64,000 bases of DNA from contig NZ_CP012640.2 of assembly GCF_001412595.2 (NCBI RefSeq), positions 5,270,001 through 5,334,000 of the forward strand. Direction: 5' to 3'. Below, in pieces: positions 33,990-43,230 of the stretch. The notes below the pieces were generated by a model. The model worked only from the letters and a program-made list of their open reading frames with translations. It had not been told where the DNA came from and ran no database searches. Origin of the DNA: Massilia sp. WG5 (lineage in GTDB: Bacteria; Pseudomonadota; Gammaproteobacteria; Burkholderiales; Burkholderiaceae_D). How positions within the stretch are numbered: the stretch's first letter is position 1; each line of letters starts with the position of its first letter. The position numbers were made by a program, and so were the translations under genes.

Positions 33990-34090
33990 CGTCTCACGTA
34001 ACTGGCGAAAACCGCCTGCCGGCGGTGAAGGTGGAGATCCACCGTGGAGCGTGAGATGTCGTTTTGCCGTTCGCCTGGGCAGCCTCCGAC
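33990..34090 (+). promoter_or_regulatory. ZTP (pfl-type) riboswitch upstream of glyA
   Basis: The conserved parts of the ZTP/pfl aptamer are present in order: CGTAACTGGCG after the helix strand TCTCACG (33992-33998); internal hairpins including GGTGGAGATCCACC; GGAGCGTGAGA closing the helix (CGTGAGA 34050-34056); then the 3' domain GCCG-TT-CGCCTGGGCA (34066-34082). ZTP riboswitches sense Z nucleotides that rise when 10-formyl-tetrahydrofolate is short, and turn on one-carbon genes such as glyA. Sequence of the expression platform (34090-34183) was not resolved. Confidence 0.9.
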
Positions 34091-34183
34091 TGGTACGGTT
34101 CGTATCGCGGCTGCCTATGTCCCGGCTCCCGCCTTATTCAGCGCTGCCTGTTGCCTGGTACTCTTATCGATTGGAGTTTTTTC

Positions 34184-35431
34184 ATGTTTGCAAAAGATCA
34201 CACGCTCGCCAACGTCGACCCGGAACTGTGGGATGCGATCCAGAAGGAAAACACCCGCCAGCAAGACCACATCGAGCTGATCGCGTCGGAGAACTATACG
34301 TCGCCGGCCGTGATGCAGGCGCAGGGCTCCCAGCTGACCAACAAGTATGCCGAAGGCTACCCGGGCAAGCGCTATTACGGCGGCTGCGAATACGTCGATA
34401 TCGCCGAGCAGCTGGCGATCGACCGCGTCAAGCAGCTGTTCGGCGCCGAAGCCGCCAACGTGCAGCCGAACTCGGGCTCGCAGGCCAACCAGGGCGTGTT
34501 CTTCGCCATGCTGAAGCCGGGCGACACCATCATGGGCATGTCGCTGGCCGAAGGCGGCCACTTGACCCACGGCATGGCCCTGAACATGTCGGGTAAATGG
34601 TTCAACGTCATCTCCTATGGCCTGACCGAGCAGGAAGACATCGACTACGAGCAGATGGAACGCCTGGCGCGCGAGCACAAGCCGAAGCTGATCATCGCCG
34701 GCGCCTCCGCCTTCGCGCTGCGCATCGACTTCGAGCGCTTCGCCCGCATCGCCAAGGAAATCGGCGCCTACTTCATGGTCGACATGGCCCACTACGCCGG
34801 CCTGATCGCCGCGGGCGAGTACCCGAATCCGGTGCCGTACGCCGACTTCGTCACCTCGACCACCCACAAGTCGCTGCGCGGCCCGCGCGGCGGCATCATC
34901 CTGATGAAGGCCGAGCACGAGAAGGCCATCAACTCGGCGATCTTCCCGGGCATCCAGGGCGGTCCGCTGATGCACGTGATCGCCGGCAAGGCGGTCGCCT
35001 TCAAGGAAGCGCTGTCGCCGGAATTCAAGGACTACCAGCAGCAGGTGGTGAAGAACGCCAAGGCCCTGGCCGAGACCCTGATCGCGCGCGGCCTGCGCAT
35101 CGTATCCGGCCGTACCGAGTCGCACGTGATGCTGGTCGACCTGCGTTCGAAAGGACTGACCGGCAAGGAAGCGGAAGCCATCCTGGGCCAGGCACACATG
35201 ACCTGCAACAAGAACGGCATCCCGAACGACCCGCAGAAGCCCTTCGTGACTTCCGGCATCCGCCTCGGCAGCCCGGCCTTCACCACCCGCGGCTTCAAGG
35301 AAGAGGACGCGACCAAGGTCGGCCACCTGATCGCCGACGTGCTGGACAACCCGCATGACGCCGCGACCATCGAGCGCGTCAAGGCGGAAGTCAAGAAGCT
35401 GACCGACAAGTACCCGGTCTACGCAGCATAA
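34184..35431 (+). CDS. glyA: Serine hydroxymethyltransferase
   Basis: A 415-residue PLP enzyme that converts serine and tetrahydrofolate to glycine and 5,10-methylene-tetrahydrofolate. Motifs include [30 protein letters not shown], the cofactor Asp/His region VDMAHYAGL, and the PLP Lys in [17 protein letters not shown] 34184 ([12 protein letters not shown]) follows a GGAG site. It is controlled by the riboswitch ahead of it and is followed 27 bp later by nrdR. Confidence 0.98.
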   Translation: MFAKDHTLANVDPELWDAIQKENTRQQDHIELIASENYTSPAVMQAQGSQLTNKYAEGYPGKRYYGGCEYVDIAEQLAIDRVKQLFGAEAANVQPNSGSQANQGVFFAMLKPGDTIMGMSLAEGGHLTHGMALNMSGKWFNVISYGLTEQEDIDYEQMERLAREHKPKLIIAGASAFALRIDFERFARIAKEIGAYFMVDMAHYAGLIAAGEYPNPVPYADFVTSTTHKSLRGPRGGIILMKAEHEKAINSAIFPGIQGGPLMHVIAGKAVAFKEALSPEFKDYQQQVVKNAKALAETLIARGLRIVSGRTESHVMLVDLRSKGLTGKEAEAILGQAHMTCNKNGIPNDPQKPFVTSGIRLGSPAFTTRGFKEEDATKVGHLIADVLDNPHDAATIERVKAEVKKLTDKYPVYAA

Positions 35432-35458
35432 AGCGACACGCGCAGCAGCCCGGCAGCC

Positions 35459-35929
35459 ATGAAATGTCCCTTCTGTCAGCATGAAGACACCCAGGTCCTC
35501 GATACCCGCGTATCCGAGGAGGGGGACGCTATCCGCCGCCGGCGCCGCTGCGCCCAGTGCGACAAGCGCTTCACGACCTACGAACGGGTCGAACTGTCGA
35601 TGCCGATCATCGTCAAGAAGAACGGCAGCCGCACCGAATTCGAGTCGAGCAAGCTGCGCGGCAGCCTGATGCTGGCCCTGCGCAAGCGTCCCGTGGCCGC
35701 CGGCGCCATCGACGCCGCCATTTCCTCGATCGAGGAAAAGCTGCTCACCAGCGGCCGCCGCGAGGTCGACAGCGTCTACGTCGGCGAACTCGTGATGCAG
35801 GAACTCAAGCGTCTCGACAAGATCGCCTACATCCGCTTCGCCTCGGTCTACAAGAACTTCGAAGACCTGGCCGAGTTCCAGGAAGCGATCGCCGAAGTCG
35901 GGCCGGGCGCGAAAACCCCCTCCAATTAA
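35459..35929 (+). CDS. nrdR: Transcriptional repressor NrdR
   Basis: A 156-residue protein with a zinc ribbon (Cys3, Cys6, Cys31, Cys34; MKCPFC and RCAQC) followed by an ATP-cone domain ([23 protein letters not shown]). NrdR represses ribonucleotide reductase genes in response to ATP/dATP. The glyA-nrdR order is common in betaproteobacteria, and the short gap indicates cotranscription. Confidence 0.97.
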   Translation: MKCPFCQHEDTQVLDTRVSEEGDAIRRRRRCAQCDKRFTTYERVELSMPIIVKKNGSRTEFESSKLRGSLMLALRKRPVAAGAIDAAISSIEEKLLTSGRREVDSVYVGELVMQELKRLDKIAYIRFASVYKNFEDLAEFQEAIAEVGPGAKTPSN

Positions 35930-36019
35930 AGTTCCGTTTGCAAGCTTGAGCGGCCGCCACGGCCGGCCTGAGCTCGCCTGATAACTTCTGGTCTCCTGAA
36001 CCGAGACTGGAGGTGCCGT

Positions 36020-36568
36020 ATGCGCGGCCGCCGTGCCCATCCCGCCGTTGCCGGCTTCACCTTGCCGGAGGTGCTGGTGGCCCTGTTCATTGTCGCGCTC
36101 GGCGTTGCCGGGGCCGCGGCCGTGCAGGCGGTGGCCGTGCGTGTCGCGAGCGAGACGGCGCACCTGTCCGACGGCATGCGGCTGGCCGCTTCGCTGGCCC
36201 AGCGCATGCGCGCGAATCCGGCCGCGATGGCGCTGCCCGATGCCGCCAATCCCTATCTCCAGTTCGATGCCGGGGCCGGCGCACCCGTCGCCGCGGCCGA
36301 TCCCTGCTACGGCGACGCCGACTGCGCGCCGGCCCAGCTGGCGGGCTTCGACCTGGCCGAAACCGCGGCCCTGCTGGCCAGCCGCTTTCCGCGCGGACGC
36401 ATGCGGGTCTGCCGCGACGCCCAGCAGACGGACGCGGCGGGCGTGCTGGCCTGGACCTGCAGCGACGACCCTGGCGCCCCGGTCACGATCAAGCTGGGCT
36501 GGCGCACCAGGCCGGACGATCCGGATGCGCCGGCCGTGTTCCTGACGCTCGGGGCGGGGGCGCCATGA
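36020..36568 (+). CDS. pilV: Type IV pilus minor pilin PilV
   Basis: A 182-residue prepilin. The peptidase site is G-FTLPEVLVALFIVALG with Glu at mature position 5, followed by a hydrophobic helix; four Cys lie in the C-terminal half (DPCYGDADC, VCRDA, WTCSDD). Minor pilins prime pilus assembly. A TGGAGG site precedes the ATG. Its stop overlaps the pilW start (ATGA). First gene of the five-gene minor-pilin cluster. Confidence 0.88.
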   Translation: MRGRRAHPAVAGFTLPEVLVALFIVALGVAGAAAVQAVAVRVASETAHLSDGMRLAASLAQRMRANPAAMALPDAANPYLQFDAGAGAPVAAADPCYGDADCAPAQLAGFDLAETAALLASRFPRGRMRVCRDAQQTDAAGVLAWTCSDDPGAPVTIKLGWRTRPDDPDAPAVFLTLGAGAP

Positions 36569-37518
36569 GCCGTCCGCCGCATCTGCATCCAAGGCTGCAC
36601 CCACGGCTGCGCCAGGCCGGCCTGACCCTGCCCGAGATGATGGTGGCGATCGCCATCGGCCTGGCGGTCGTGCTGGCCGCGGTCCGGCTGCTGGGGCTGG
36701 CCAATGCCGCCTACGCCGCCCAGGCCGAGAGCGCCGCCCTCGAGGAAGCCGGCCGCGAGGCCCTGGACATCGTCGGCCGCGCGGTGCGCCAGGCCGCCCA
36801 CGCCGACCCCATGCAGCTCGACCTGTCGGCGCCGCCTGGCGTGCTGCCGGCCCGGCTGGCGGGGCTCGACGCGCATTCGCTCGGCGGCGCGACGGCCGGC
36901 ATCGCCGTGCCGCTGGCGGCCGTCGCCAACGGCAGCGACGTGCTGGCGGTGCGCTTTCCCGGCGCCGGCGCCGGATCGGGCGACGGCAGCGTGACCGACT
37001 GCGCCGGCTTTTCCGTCGCGGCCGGCGAGGAGGGCTGGAGCATTTTTTATGTGGCGAAGAATGCTGCCGGCGAGGCCGAACTGCGCTGCAAGTACCGCGG
37101 CGCCGCCAACTGGAGCGCGGACGCGGTGGTGGCTGGCGTCGACAGCTTCCAGGTGCTGTACGGCATCGATACCGACACCCCGCGCGACGGCGCCGCCAAC
37201 CGCTACGTGAACGCCGACGCGATCCGGGCGCTGGATGCGGCCCTCGGCGCCGGCCTGGCGCCCGCGGAGTTCAATCGCCGTACGTGGTGGAAGCGCGTGG
37301 TCAGCGTGCGCGTCGGCCTGCTGCTGCACGGCGCGCGGCCGACCCGGCGCGACAGCGCAAGCCAGGAATTCCAGCTGTTCGGCGCGCTGCACGCGGCCGG
37401 CGCCGCCGCCGCCGACCAGGGCACGGTGCTGCGCGAAGACGCCTTGCCGGACAGCCTGCGGCGGCGCGAGCGGCGGCTGTTCTCGGCCACGGTGGCGCTG
37501 CCGGCGGAGGCCCCGTGA
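36565..37518 (+). CDS. pilW: Type IV pilus minor pilin PilW
   Basis: A 317-residue prepilin with site G-LTLPEMMVAIAIGLAVV (Glu5 of the mature form) after a His/Pro/Arg-rich leader of about 18 residues. The C-terminal segment has Cys pairs (VTDCAGF and LRCKYRG) and the PilW-type features VDSFQVLYGIDTD and VVSVRVGLLLHG. It overlaps both pilV (ATGA) and pilX (GTGA). Confidence 0.87.
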   Translation: MSRPPHLHPRLHPRLRQAGLTLPEMMVAIAIGLAVVLAAVRLLGLANAAYAAQAESAALEEAGREALDIVGRAVRQAAHADPMQLDLSAPPGVLPARLAGLDAHSLGGATAGIAVPLAAVANGSDVLAVRFPGAGAGSGDGSVTDCAGFSVAAGEEGWSIFYVAKNAAGEAELRCKYRGAANWSADAVVAGVDSFQVLYGIDTDTPRDGAANRYVNADAIRALDAALGAGLAPAEFNRRTWWKRVVSVRVGLLLHGARPTRRDSASQEFQLFGALHAAGAAAADQGTVLREDALPDSLRRRERRLFSATVALPAEAP

Positions 37519-38222
37519 GGGCGCGCCAGCGCGGCGCGGCCCTGGTCTGCGCGCTGGTGATCATGCTGGTGACGATGCTGCTCGGCGTCTCGATCTGCAA
37601 TGCGGTGTTCGCCTCGATCGCCTCGGCAGGCGCGGAGCGCGAGCGCAGCCTTGCCCTCGAGGCGGCCGAGGCGGGCCTGCGTGATGCCGAGCGCGATATC
37701 GCCGCCAGCGCGGTGGGGGTCGATCCTGCCCGCGCTGCCCGGTTCACGGCTGCAGGGGCCGGGGGCTTTGTCGACGCTTGCGGGCGCGGCGGCACCGCGC
37801 GCGGCCTGTGCAGCGCGACCTCGCCGCCGGCCTGGCAGGCGCTCGACCTGGCGGAGGTCGGCCATCCGGCCCTGGTGCCTTACGGATACTTTACCGGCGC
37901 CGCTTTCGGCGTCGGCAAGGGCCTGCTGCCGGCGCATCCGCCCGCCTACCTGATCGAAAAGATCGCACCGCCGGGCGCAGGGGAGTCGCTCGGCAGCTTC
38001 TACCGGGTCACCGCGATCGGCTTCGGCAGCATCGAAACGAGTCGGGTCGTGCTGCAGTCCGTGTACCGCAAGCCGAAGCCGGCGCCGCCCGATCCGCCGG
38101 CGCCCGATCCGCCGGCGCCGGGAGCGCAAGCCGCCCCCTCGCCGGCCCAGCTGCCGGCCGGACGGATCGGCTGGCGCGAGATCGCCAACTGGTCGCGGCT
38201 GCATGCCGAGGCCGTGAAGTGA
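37515..38222 (+). CDS. pilX: Type IV pilus minor pilin PilX
   Basis: About 235 residues from a GTG start that overlaps the pilW stop. The N terminus RQRGAALVCALVIMLVTMLLGVSICNAV matches the PilX N-terminal pattern, which lacks the usual Glu5. The middle carries two Cys (FVDACGRGG and RGLCSATS). The C-terminal part contains a Pro-rich repeat (DPPAPDPPAPG) before a short helix. Normally pilY1 follows pilX; here pilE comes next. Confidence 0.82.
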   Translation: MRARQRGAALVCALVIMLVTMLLGVSICNAVFASIASAGAERERSLALEAAEAGLRDAERDIAASAVGVDPARAARFTAAGAGGFVDACGRGGTARGLCSATSPPAWQALDLAEVGHPALVPYGYFTGAAFGVGKGLLPAHPPAYLIEKIAPPGAGESLGSFYRVTAIGFGSIETSRVVLQSVYRKPKPAPPDPPAPDPPAPGAQAAPSPAQLPAGRIGWREIANWSRLHAEAVK

Positions 38223-38252
38223 AGGACATCCTGAAACGACGAGGAGATGCGA

Positions 38253-38681
38253 ATGCAACGCGGCTTTACCCTGATCGAAATGCTGGTGGTGATGGTCATC
38301 CTGGCGATCCTGGCGGCGACGGCCTACCCGAGCTATGCCGGACATGTGGTGCGCACCAGGCGCACCGAGGCGCAGATCGCCCTGATCGAAGCGATTCACC
38401 AGCAGGAGCGCTACCGCCTGCAGCACAACAGCTATGCCGAGTTCTCGTCCGAGGATGCCCAGGGCTTTCGCTGGTGGTCGGCGGCCACCGCGGGCGCCAG
38501 CGCCTACGAGCTCGACGCCCATGCCTGCACCGGGCAGGACATCGCCGACTGCGTCGTGGTGCGCGCCCGTCCCGGCACGGTCAAGGTGGACAGCCGCTTC
38601 CGCGATCCGGACTGCGGCGCCCTGAGCCTCGACAGCTATGGGGTGCACGCGGCCGAGGGATCCGGCCGCTGCTGGCCATGA
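38253..38681 (+). CDS. pilE: Type IV pilin-like protein PilE (minor pilin)
   Basis: A 142-residue prepilin beginning MQRGFTLIEMLVVMVILAIL, cleaved after Gly. The C-terminal part has Cys residues (HACTGQDIADC and DPDCGA, GRCW) that could form the pilin disulfides. The start at 38253 is preferred over 38247, because GAGGAG is then spaced 6 nt away. It overlaps the fimT-type gene through ATGA. Confidence 0.88.
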   Translation: MQRGFTLIEMLVVMVILAILAATAYPSYAGHVVRTRRTEAQIALIEAIHQQERYRLQHNSYAEFSSEDAQGFRWWSAATAGASAYELDAHACTGQDIADCVVVRARPGTVKVDSRFRDPDCGALSLDSYGVHAAEGSGRCWP

Positions 38682-39277
38682 GCGTCCCGCCTTGCCGGAT
38701 TCCGCCCCTGCGGCCGCGGCGCGCCGGTTTTTCGCTGGTCGAGCTGCTGATCGTGCTGGCGGTGCTTGGCGTGCTGCTGGCGGCGGGCGGCCACGGATTG
38801 GCCGGGCTGGTCCGCACCCAGCAGCTGAAGACCGCCACCGGCGACCTGTTCGCCGCCGTCGGCCTGGCGCGCGCGCAGGCGCTGGCGCGCGGCGACGTCG
38901 TCACGCTGCTGCCGAAGGGCGAGGGCGGGGCCGACTGGCGCCGCGGCTGGACCGTGTTCCTCGACCGCGACGGCGACCGCCGGCCGGGCCCGGGCGACAC
39001 CATCCTGGCCGAGCACGGCCCGCTGGCGCAGGGCATGACGGTCGGCTTTTCCTTCACCGGCCAGGCGCCGCCTTACTATATCGCCTACAATGGCGCCGGG
39101 CGCAGCTGCCGCGACAGCAATCCCGCGGCGGCGCGCTACGGCACGCTGTCGCTGTTCCACGGCGGCGGCATCCGCCGTATTAAAATCAATATGCTTGGCC
39201 GCGCACGCAGCTGCGACCCGGCGCGCGACGCGAGCTGCGACGGTCCTGCTGTGCCGCCAGCGAATGCGCCGCCATGA
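38678..39277 (+). CDS. fimT: GspH/FimT-family pseudopilin
   Basis: A 199-residue prepilin with an extended leader (MSVPPCRIPPLRPRRAG) and site G-FSLVELLIVLAVLGVLL (Glu5). The GspH domain shows ARAQALARGDVVTLLP and WTVFLDRDGDRRPGPGD. A C-terminal segment rich in Cys (RSCRDSN, RSCDPARDASCDG) could bear disulfides. It is the last pilin gene, 22 bp before ribD, so ribD may be expressed with the pilus genes. Confidence 0.85.
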   Translation: MSVPPCRIPPLRPRRAGFSLVELLIVLAVLGVLLAAGGHGLAGLVRTQQLKTATGDLFAAVGLARAQALARGDVVTLLPKGEGGADWRRGWTVFLDRDGDRRPGPGDTILAEHGPLAQGMTVGFSFTGQAPPYYIAYNGAGRSCRDSNPAAARYGTLSLFHGGGIRRIKINMLGRARSCDPARDASCDGPAVPPANAPP

Positions 39278-39299
39278 ACGAACGAAGCGATAATCGATT

Positions 39300-40406
39300 G
39301 TGCTGATACTGAGCGATACCGAAGGCATGGCGCTGGCCCTGGAGTGGGCAGCCAAGGGCATGTACATCACGGCGCCGAACCCGCGCATCGGCTGCGTGAT
39401 CGTGCGCGACGGCGAAGTGATCGGCGCCGGCCACACCCAGCCGGCCGGGCAGGCGCATGCCGAAATCCAGGCCCTGCGCGATGCCCAGGCGCGCGGCAAC
39501 GATGTCCACGGCGCCACCGCCTACGTCACGCTGGAACCCTGCAGCCACCATGGCCGCACGCCGCCGTGCTCGAACGCCCTGATCCAGGCTGGCCTGGGCC
39601 GCGTGGTGGCGTCGATGACGGACCCGAACCCGCTGGTGGCCGGGCGTGGCCTGGCGCAGCTGGAAGCGGCCGGCATCGCGGTCAGCGCCGGCTTGATGGC
39701 CGACCAGGCCTACGAACTGAATATCGGCTTCTTCAATCGCATGCGCTTCGGCAAGCCTTGGGTGCGCCTCAAGACGGCCGCCAGCCTGGACGGCGTCACC
39801 GCGCTGGAATCCGGCGAGAGCCAGTGGATTACCGGTCCGGAGGCGCGCGCCGACGGCCATGCGTGGCGCGCCCGCGCGAGCGCGATCCTGACCGGCATCG
39901 GCACCGTCAAGGCCGACGATCCGCAGCTGAGCGTTCGCGGCATCGACACCCCGCTGCAGCCGCGCCGCGTGATCGTCGACAGCCGGCTCGAGATCGACCC
40001 CGGCGCCCGCATCCTGCAGGGCGAGCCGTGCTGGATCGTCGCGGCCCGGGCCGACGAAGGCAAGGCGGCGCAGCTGCGCGCAGCCGGCCACGAAGTCATC
40101 CTGCTGCCGAACGACGCCGGCAAGGTCGACCTGCCGGCCCTGATGCTGGAACTGGGCAAACGCGAGATCAACGAGCTGCACGTCGAGGCGGGCAGCAAGC
40201 TGAATGCCTCGCTGGTGCGCGAAGCCTGCGTCGACGAGCTGCTGGTCTACCTGGCGCCCAGCCTGATCGGGCCGGGGCAGGGCATGTTCGCGCTGCCGCC
40301 GCTGGACAGGCTGCAGGACAAGTTTGCATTGCGCTTCCATGGCGTGCAGCAGGTCGGCCCCGACTTGCGCATCCTGGCGCGCTTCCATCATCAAGAAAAG
40401 GAATAG
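39300..40406 (+). CDS. ribD: Bifunctional riboflavin deaminase/reductase RibD
   Basis: A 368-residue protein. The N-terminal zinc deaminase domain has HAEIQAL and PCSHHGRTPPC (zinc His and Cys ligands). The C-terminal reductase domain, from about residue 150, starts WVRLKTAASLDGVTAL and uses NADPH. It catalyses the second and third steps of riboflavin synthesis. The start is assigned to GTG 39300; ATG 39327 is possible but would shorten the first helix. It is followed after 2 bp by ribE. Confidence 0.95.
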   Translation: MLILSDTEGMALALEWAAKGMYITAPNPRIGCVIVRDGEVIGAGHTQPAGQAHAEIQALRDAQARGNDVHGATAYVTLEPCSHHGRTPPCSNALIQAGLGRVVASMTDPNPLVAGRGLAQLEAAGIAVSAGLMADQAYELNIGFFNRMRFGKPWVRLKTAASLDGVTALESGESQWITGPEARADGHAWRARASAILTGIGTVKADDPQLSVRGIDTPLQPRRVIVDSRLEIDPGARILQGEPCWIVAARADEGKAAQLRAAGHEVILLPNDAGKVDLPALMLELGKREINELHVEAGSKLNASLVREACVDELLVYLAPSLIGPGQGMFALPPLDRLQDKFALRFHGVQQVGPDLRILARFHHQEKE

Positions 40407-40408
40407 GG

Positions 40409-41038
40409 ATGTTTACTGGAATCGTCGCTGCCGTGGGCAGCATCAAGTCGGTCACGCCGCTCGAAGGCGGCTCGTTCGCGGGCGTGCGCCTGCAGATCGA
40501 TGCCGGCGGCCTGCCGATGGCCGACGTCGCGCTGGGCGACTCGATCGCCATCAACGGCGCCTGCATGACCGTGGTCGAGAAGAGCGCCAGCGACTTCGCG
40601 GTGGACGTCTCGCGCGAGAGCCTGAACCGCACCGCGGGTCTCGACCAGCCGGGCGAAGTCAACCTGGAAAAGGCGCTGACCCTGGCCGAGCGCCTCGGCG
40701 GCCACCTGGTCTCGGGCCACGTCGACGGCCTCGGCGCCGTGCACAGCTTCGAGCCGGTCGGCGAATCCTACAAGCTGGTCATCGACGCGCCCGTGGAGCT
40801 GGGCAAATACCTGGCCTACAAAGGCTCGATCGTGGTGAACGGCGTCTCGCTCACCGTCAACAGCGTCGAGGACCTCGAGGCGAATGGCGCGAAAGTCTGC
40901 CGCTTCTCGATCAACCTGATCCCGCACACGATCGCCGTCACCACCCTCAAGCACCTGCATGCCGGCGCCAGGGTCAACCTCGAGATCGACCTGATCGCGC
41001 GCTACGTCGAGCGCATGCTGACCGCCGCCAAGGCCTGA
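40409..41038 (+). CDS. ribE: Riboflavin synthase (alpha chain)
   Basis: A 209-residue protein made of two similar beta-barrel halves. It begins MFTGIVAAVGSIKSV, includes INGACMTVVEKSASDFAVDVSRESL in the first half and VNGVSLTVNSVE with INLIPHTI in the second. It joins two lumazine molecules to give riboflavin. AAAAGGAATAGGG before ATG provides the ribosome site. The gene is in an operon with ribD. Confidence 0.96.
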   Translation: MFTGIVAAVGSIKSVTPLEGGSFAGVRLQIDAGGLPMADVALGDSIAINGACMTVVEKSASDFAVDVSRESLNRTAGLDQPGEVNLEKALTLAERLGGHLVSGHVDGLGAVHSFEPVGESYKLVIDAPVELGKYLAYKGSIVVNGVSLTVNSVEDLEANGAKVCRFSINLIPHTIAVTTLKHLHAGARVNLEIDLIARYVERMLTAAKA

Positions 41039-41206
41039 TCGGCGTCTTCCGACATCGGCCGGCGCCTGCGCAACGCGGGCGCGGCCGAACAAATTTCCTC
41101 CCTGTCTCAGCCATTTGTCGTAGACTTCCCGCTGGTAAAACGATCAGTAGGTTGGGCATTCGCTCGCCCGTATTTACCGCAGAATAAAATAGATAAAGGG
41201 ACCAGG

Positions 41207-43171
41207 ATGAAGCAGGTGGAAACCATCGAATTGAAGACCGTCCTCCGTGGCGCCGCCCTCGTGGCGCTGCTGGGCGCCGCCGGACTGAGCTCGGCGGAAG
41301 GCATGCGCAGCTACCGCTCGCTGGCGATTTCCGGCAACGGCGAACGCCTCGCCGCGCTCGAGGCGGTGGAGGGCGAATCGAAGCAGGCGCCGCGCGTGGT
41401 GGTGCGCGAGACCGCGACCGGCAAGGTGTTGTCGACCTTCGAGCAGTCCGACTGCAGCGGTTGCCGCATCGAGGCGCCGGTCTGGTCGCCGGACGGCAGT
41501 GCGATGGCCCTCATCCGCACCGACGCCAAGGCCGGCACCGCCACCGTCAGCGTCTTGCGCGCCGGCAAGCTGCAGCCGGTAACCACCGTCAAGGGCGTGG
41601 CGAGCACCGTGCGCTGGTCGCCGGACGGCCGCCAGTTGGCCTTCCTCGCCACCGTCGGCGCCAGGAAGCTGACCGGCGCGGTGGAAGCGGGCGCACGCCA
41701 GATCGGCGAGATCGGCGTGGCCGAGCAGGAAGACGAGCAGCGCATCGCCGTGGTTTCAAGCGCGGGCGGCGACTACAAACTGGTATCGCCCGCCGACACC
41801 TTCGTCTACGAATACGACTGGACCCCGGACGGCAAGGGCTTCGTCGTCACCAGCGCCAAGGGCAATGGCGACAACAACTGGTGGATCGCCACCCTCGGCC
41901 ACGTCGAGCTCGCGACCGGCAAGCTGCGCGTGCTGGCGGCGCCGAAGATGCAGATGAACATGCCGCACGTCTCGCCGGACGGCAGGACGATCGCCTTCAT
42001 CGGTGGCCTGATGAGCGACTTCGGCTCGGTCGGCGGCGACGTCTACACAGTGTCGATCGACGGCGGCACGCCCGTCGACGTGACCCCGAATTTTGCCGGC
42101 ACCTTCAACGGCATCGCCTGGCGCGGCAAGCAGATCATGGCATCAAGCCTGGCCGGCGCCGATGCCGAAGTGGTGGCGGTCGACCCGCAGGCCCGCAGCA
42201 GCCGCGTGCTGTGGAAGGGGCCGGTCACGGCATCCGCCGCGCGCGACGGCCGCTTCGTGTTCAGCGCCGACGGCAAGGTGGCGGCCTCGGTGCACGAGGA
42301 TTACGAGCACGCGCCGCGCATCGTCGCCGGCCGCCTGCCGGAGCTGCATGCGATTACCCGCGACAACGAATCCTTCGCGCCGGTGGTCTCGGCCCAGAGC
42401 GTGAGCTGGACCAATGACGGCTACAAGGTGCAGGGCTGGCTGGTCGGCCCGCGCCAGGTCGACGCCGGCAAAAAATATCCGATGATCGTGCAGGTCCATG
42501 GCGGCCCGGCGGCGGCGGCCACCCCGCGCTACGTGTCCGGGGGCGAAGGCGGCAATTCGCTGGTGCGCGACCTGGTCAAGCAGGGCTATTTCGTGTTCAT
42601 GCCGAATCCGCGCGGCAGCTACGGCCAGGGTACGGCCTTTTCGAGCGCCAACAAGAAGGACTTCGGCGGCGGCGACTGGCGCGACATCCTGGCCGGCGTC
42701 GACGCCGCCATCAAGCAGGCGCCGGTCGACGGCGAGCGCCTGGGCCTGATGGGCCACTCCTACGGCGGCTACATGACGATGTGGGGCGTGACCCACAGCC
42801 AGCGCTTCAAGGCCGCGGTGGCCGGCGCCGGCATCGCCAACTGGATCAGCTACTACGGCCAGAACGGCATCGACCAGTGGATGGTCCCGTTCTTCGGCGC
42901 CACCATGTACGACGACCCGGCCGTGTACCGTGCGGCCTCGCCGATCGAGGCGATCAAGGCGGCGAAGACGCCGACCCTGATCTACGTCGGCGAACGCGAC
43001 GTCGAGTGCCCGCCGGCGCAGTCGCTGGAGTTCTGGCACGGCCTGAAGGCGATGGGTGTGCCGACCACGCTGGTGATCTACGAAGGGGAGGGGCATGCGT
43101 TTCGCAAGCCGGAGCACCAGAAGGACCTGCGCAGCCGGGAGATCGGCTGGTTTAACAAGTACCTGAAGTAA
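41207..43171 (+). CDS. S9-family prolyl oligopeptidase-type peptidase, exported
   Basis: A 654-residue protein. A signal-like N terminus (about residues 10-30, ending SSAEG) precedes a WD40-like beta-propeller (APVWSPDGSAMALI; VRWSPDGRQLAFLA; VSPDGRTIAFIG). The catalytic alpha/beta hydrolase domain begins near residue 400 and shows nucleophile GHSYGGY, acid in YVGERDVECP and His in GEGHAF. It should cut peptides, probably dipeptidyl- or acylaminoacyl-type. It stands alone on the + strand between ribE and the convergent M16 gene. Confidence 0.92.
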   Translation: MKQVETIELKTVLRGAALVALLGAAGLSSAEGMRSYRSLAISGNGERLAALEAVEGESKQAPRVVVRETATGKVLSTFEQSDCSGCRIEAPVWSPDGSAMALIRTDAKAGTATVSVLRAGKLQPVTTVKGVASTVRWSPDGRQLAFLATVGARKLTGAVEAGARQIGEIGVAEQEDEQRIAVVSSAGGDYKLVSPADTFVYEYDWTPDGKGFVVTSAKGNGDNNWWIATLGHVELATGKLRVLAAPKMQMNMPHVSPDGRTIAFIGGLMSDFGSVGGDVYTVSIDGGTPVDVTPNFAGTFNGIAWRGKQIMASSLAGADAEVVAVDPQARSSRVLWKGPVTASAARDGRFVFSADGKVAASVHEDYEHAPRIVAGRLPELHAITRDNESFAPVVSAQSVSWTNDGYKVQGWLVGPRQVDAGKKYPMIVQVHGGPAAAATPRYVSGGEGGNSLVRDLVKQGYFVFMPNPRGSYGQGTAFSSANKKDFGGGDWRDILAGVDAAIKQAPVDGERLGLMGHSYGGYMTMWGVTHSQRFKAAVAGAGIANWISYYGQNGIDQWMVPFFGATMYDDPAVYRAASPIEAIKAAKTPTLIYVGERDVECPPAQSLEFWHGLKAMGVPTTLVIYEGEGHAFRKPEHQKDLRSREIGWFNKYLK

Positions 43172-43185
43172 GCAAGGCCAATCAA

Positions 43186-43213
43186 CGTCGTCCCCGCCTG
43201 CGCGGGGACGACG
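43186..43213. repeat. Dispersed CCCCGC-GCGGGG palindrome, copy 2
   Basis: A perfect 12-bp inverted repeat (arms 43186-43197 and 43202-43213) with a 4-nt loop lies midway between the convergent S9 and M16 genes. It could act on both transcripts but has no T run. The same core is at 16274 and 48592. Confidence 0.8.
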
Positions 43214-43230
43214 AATCTCAGGCTGGCGAT

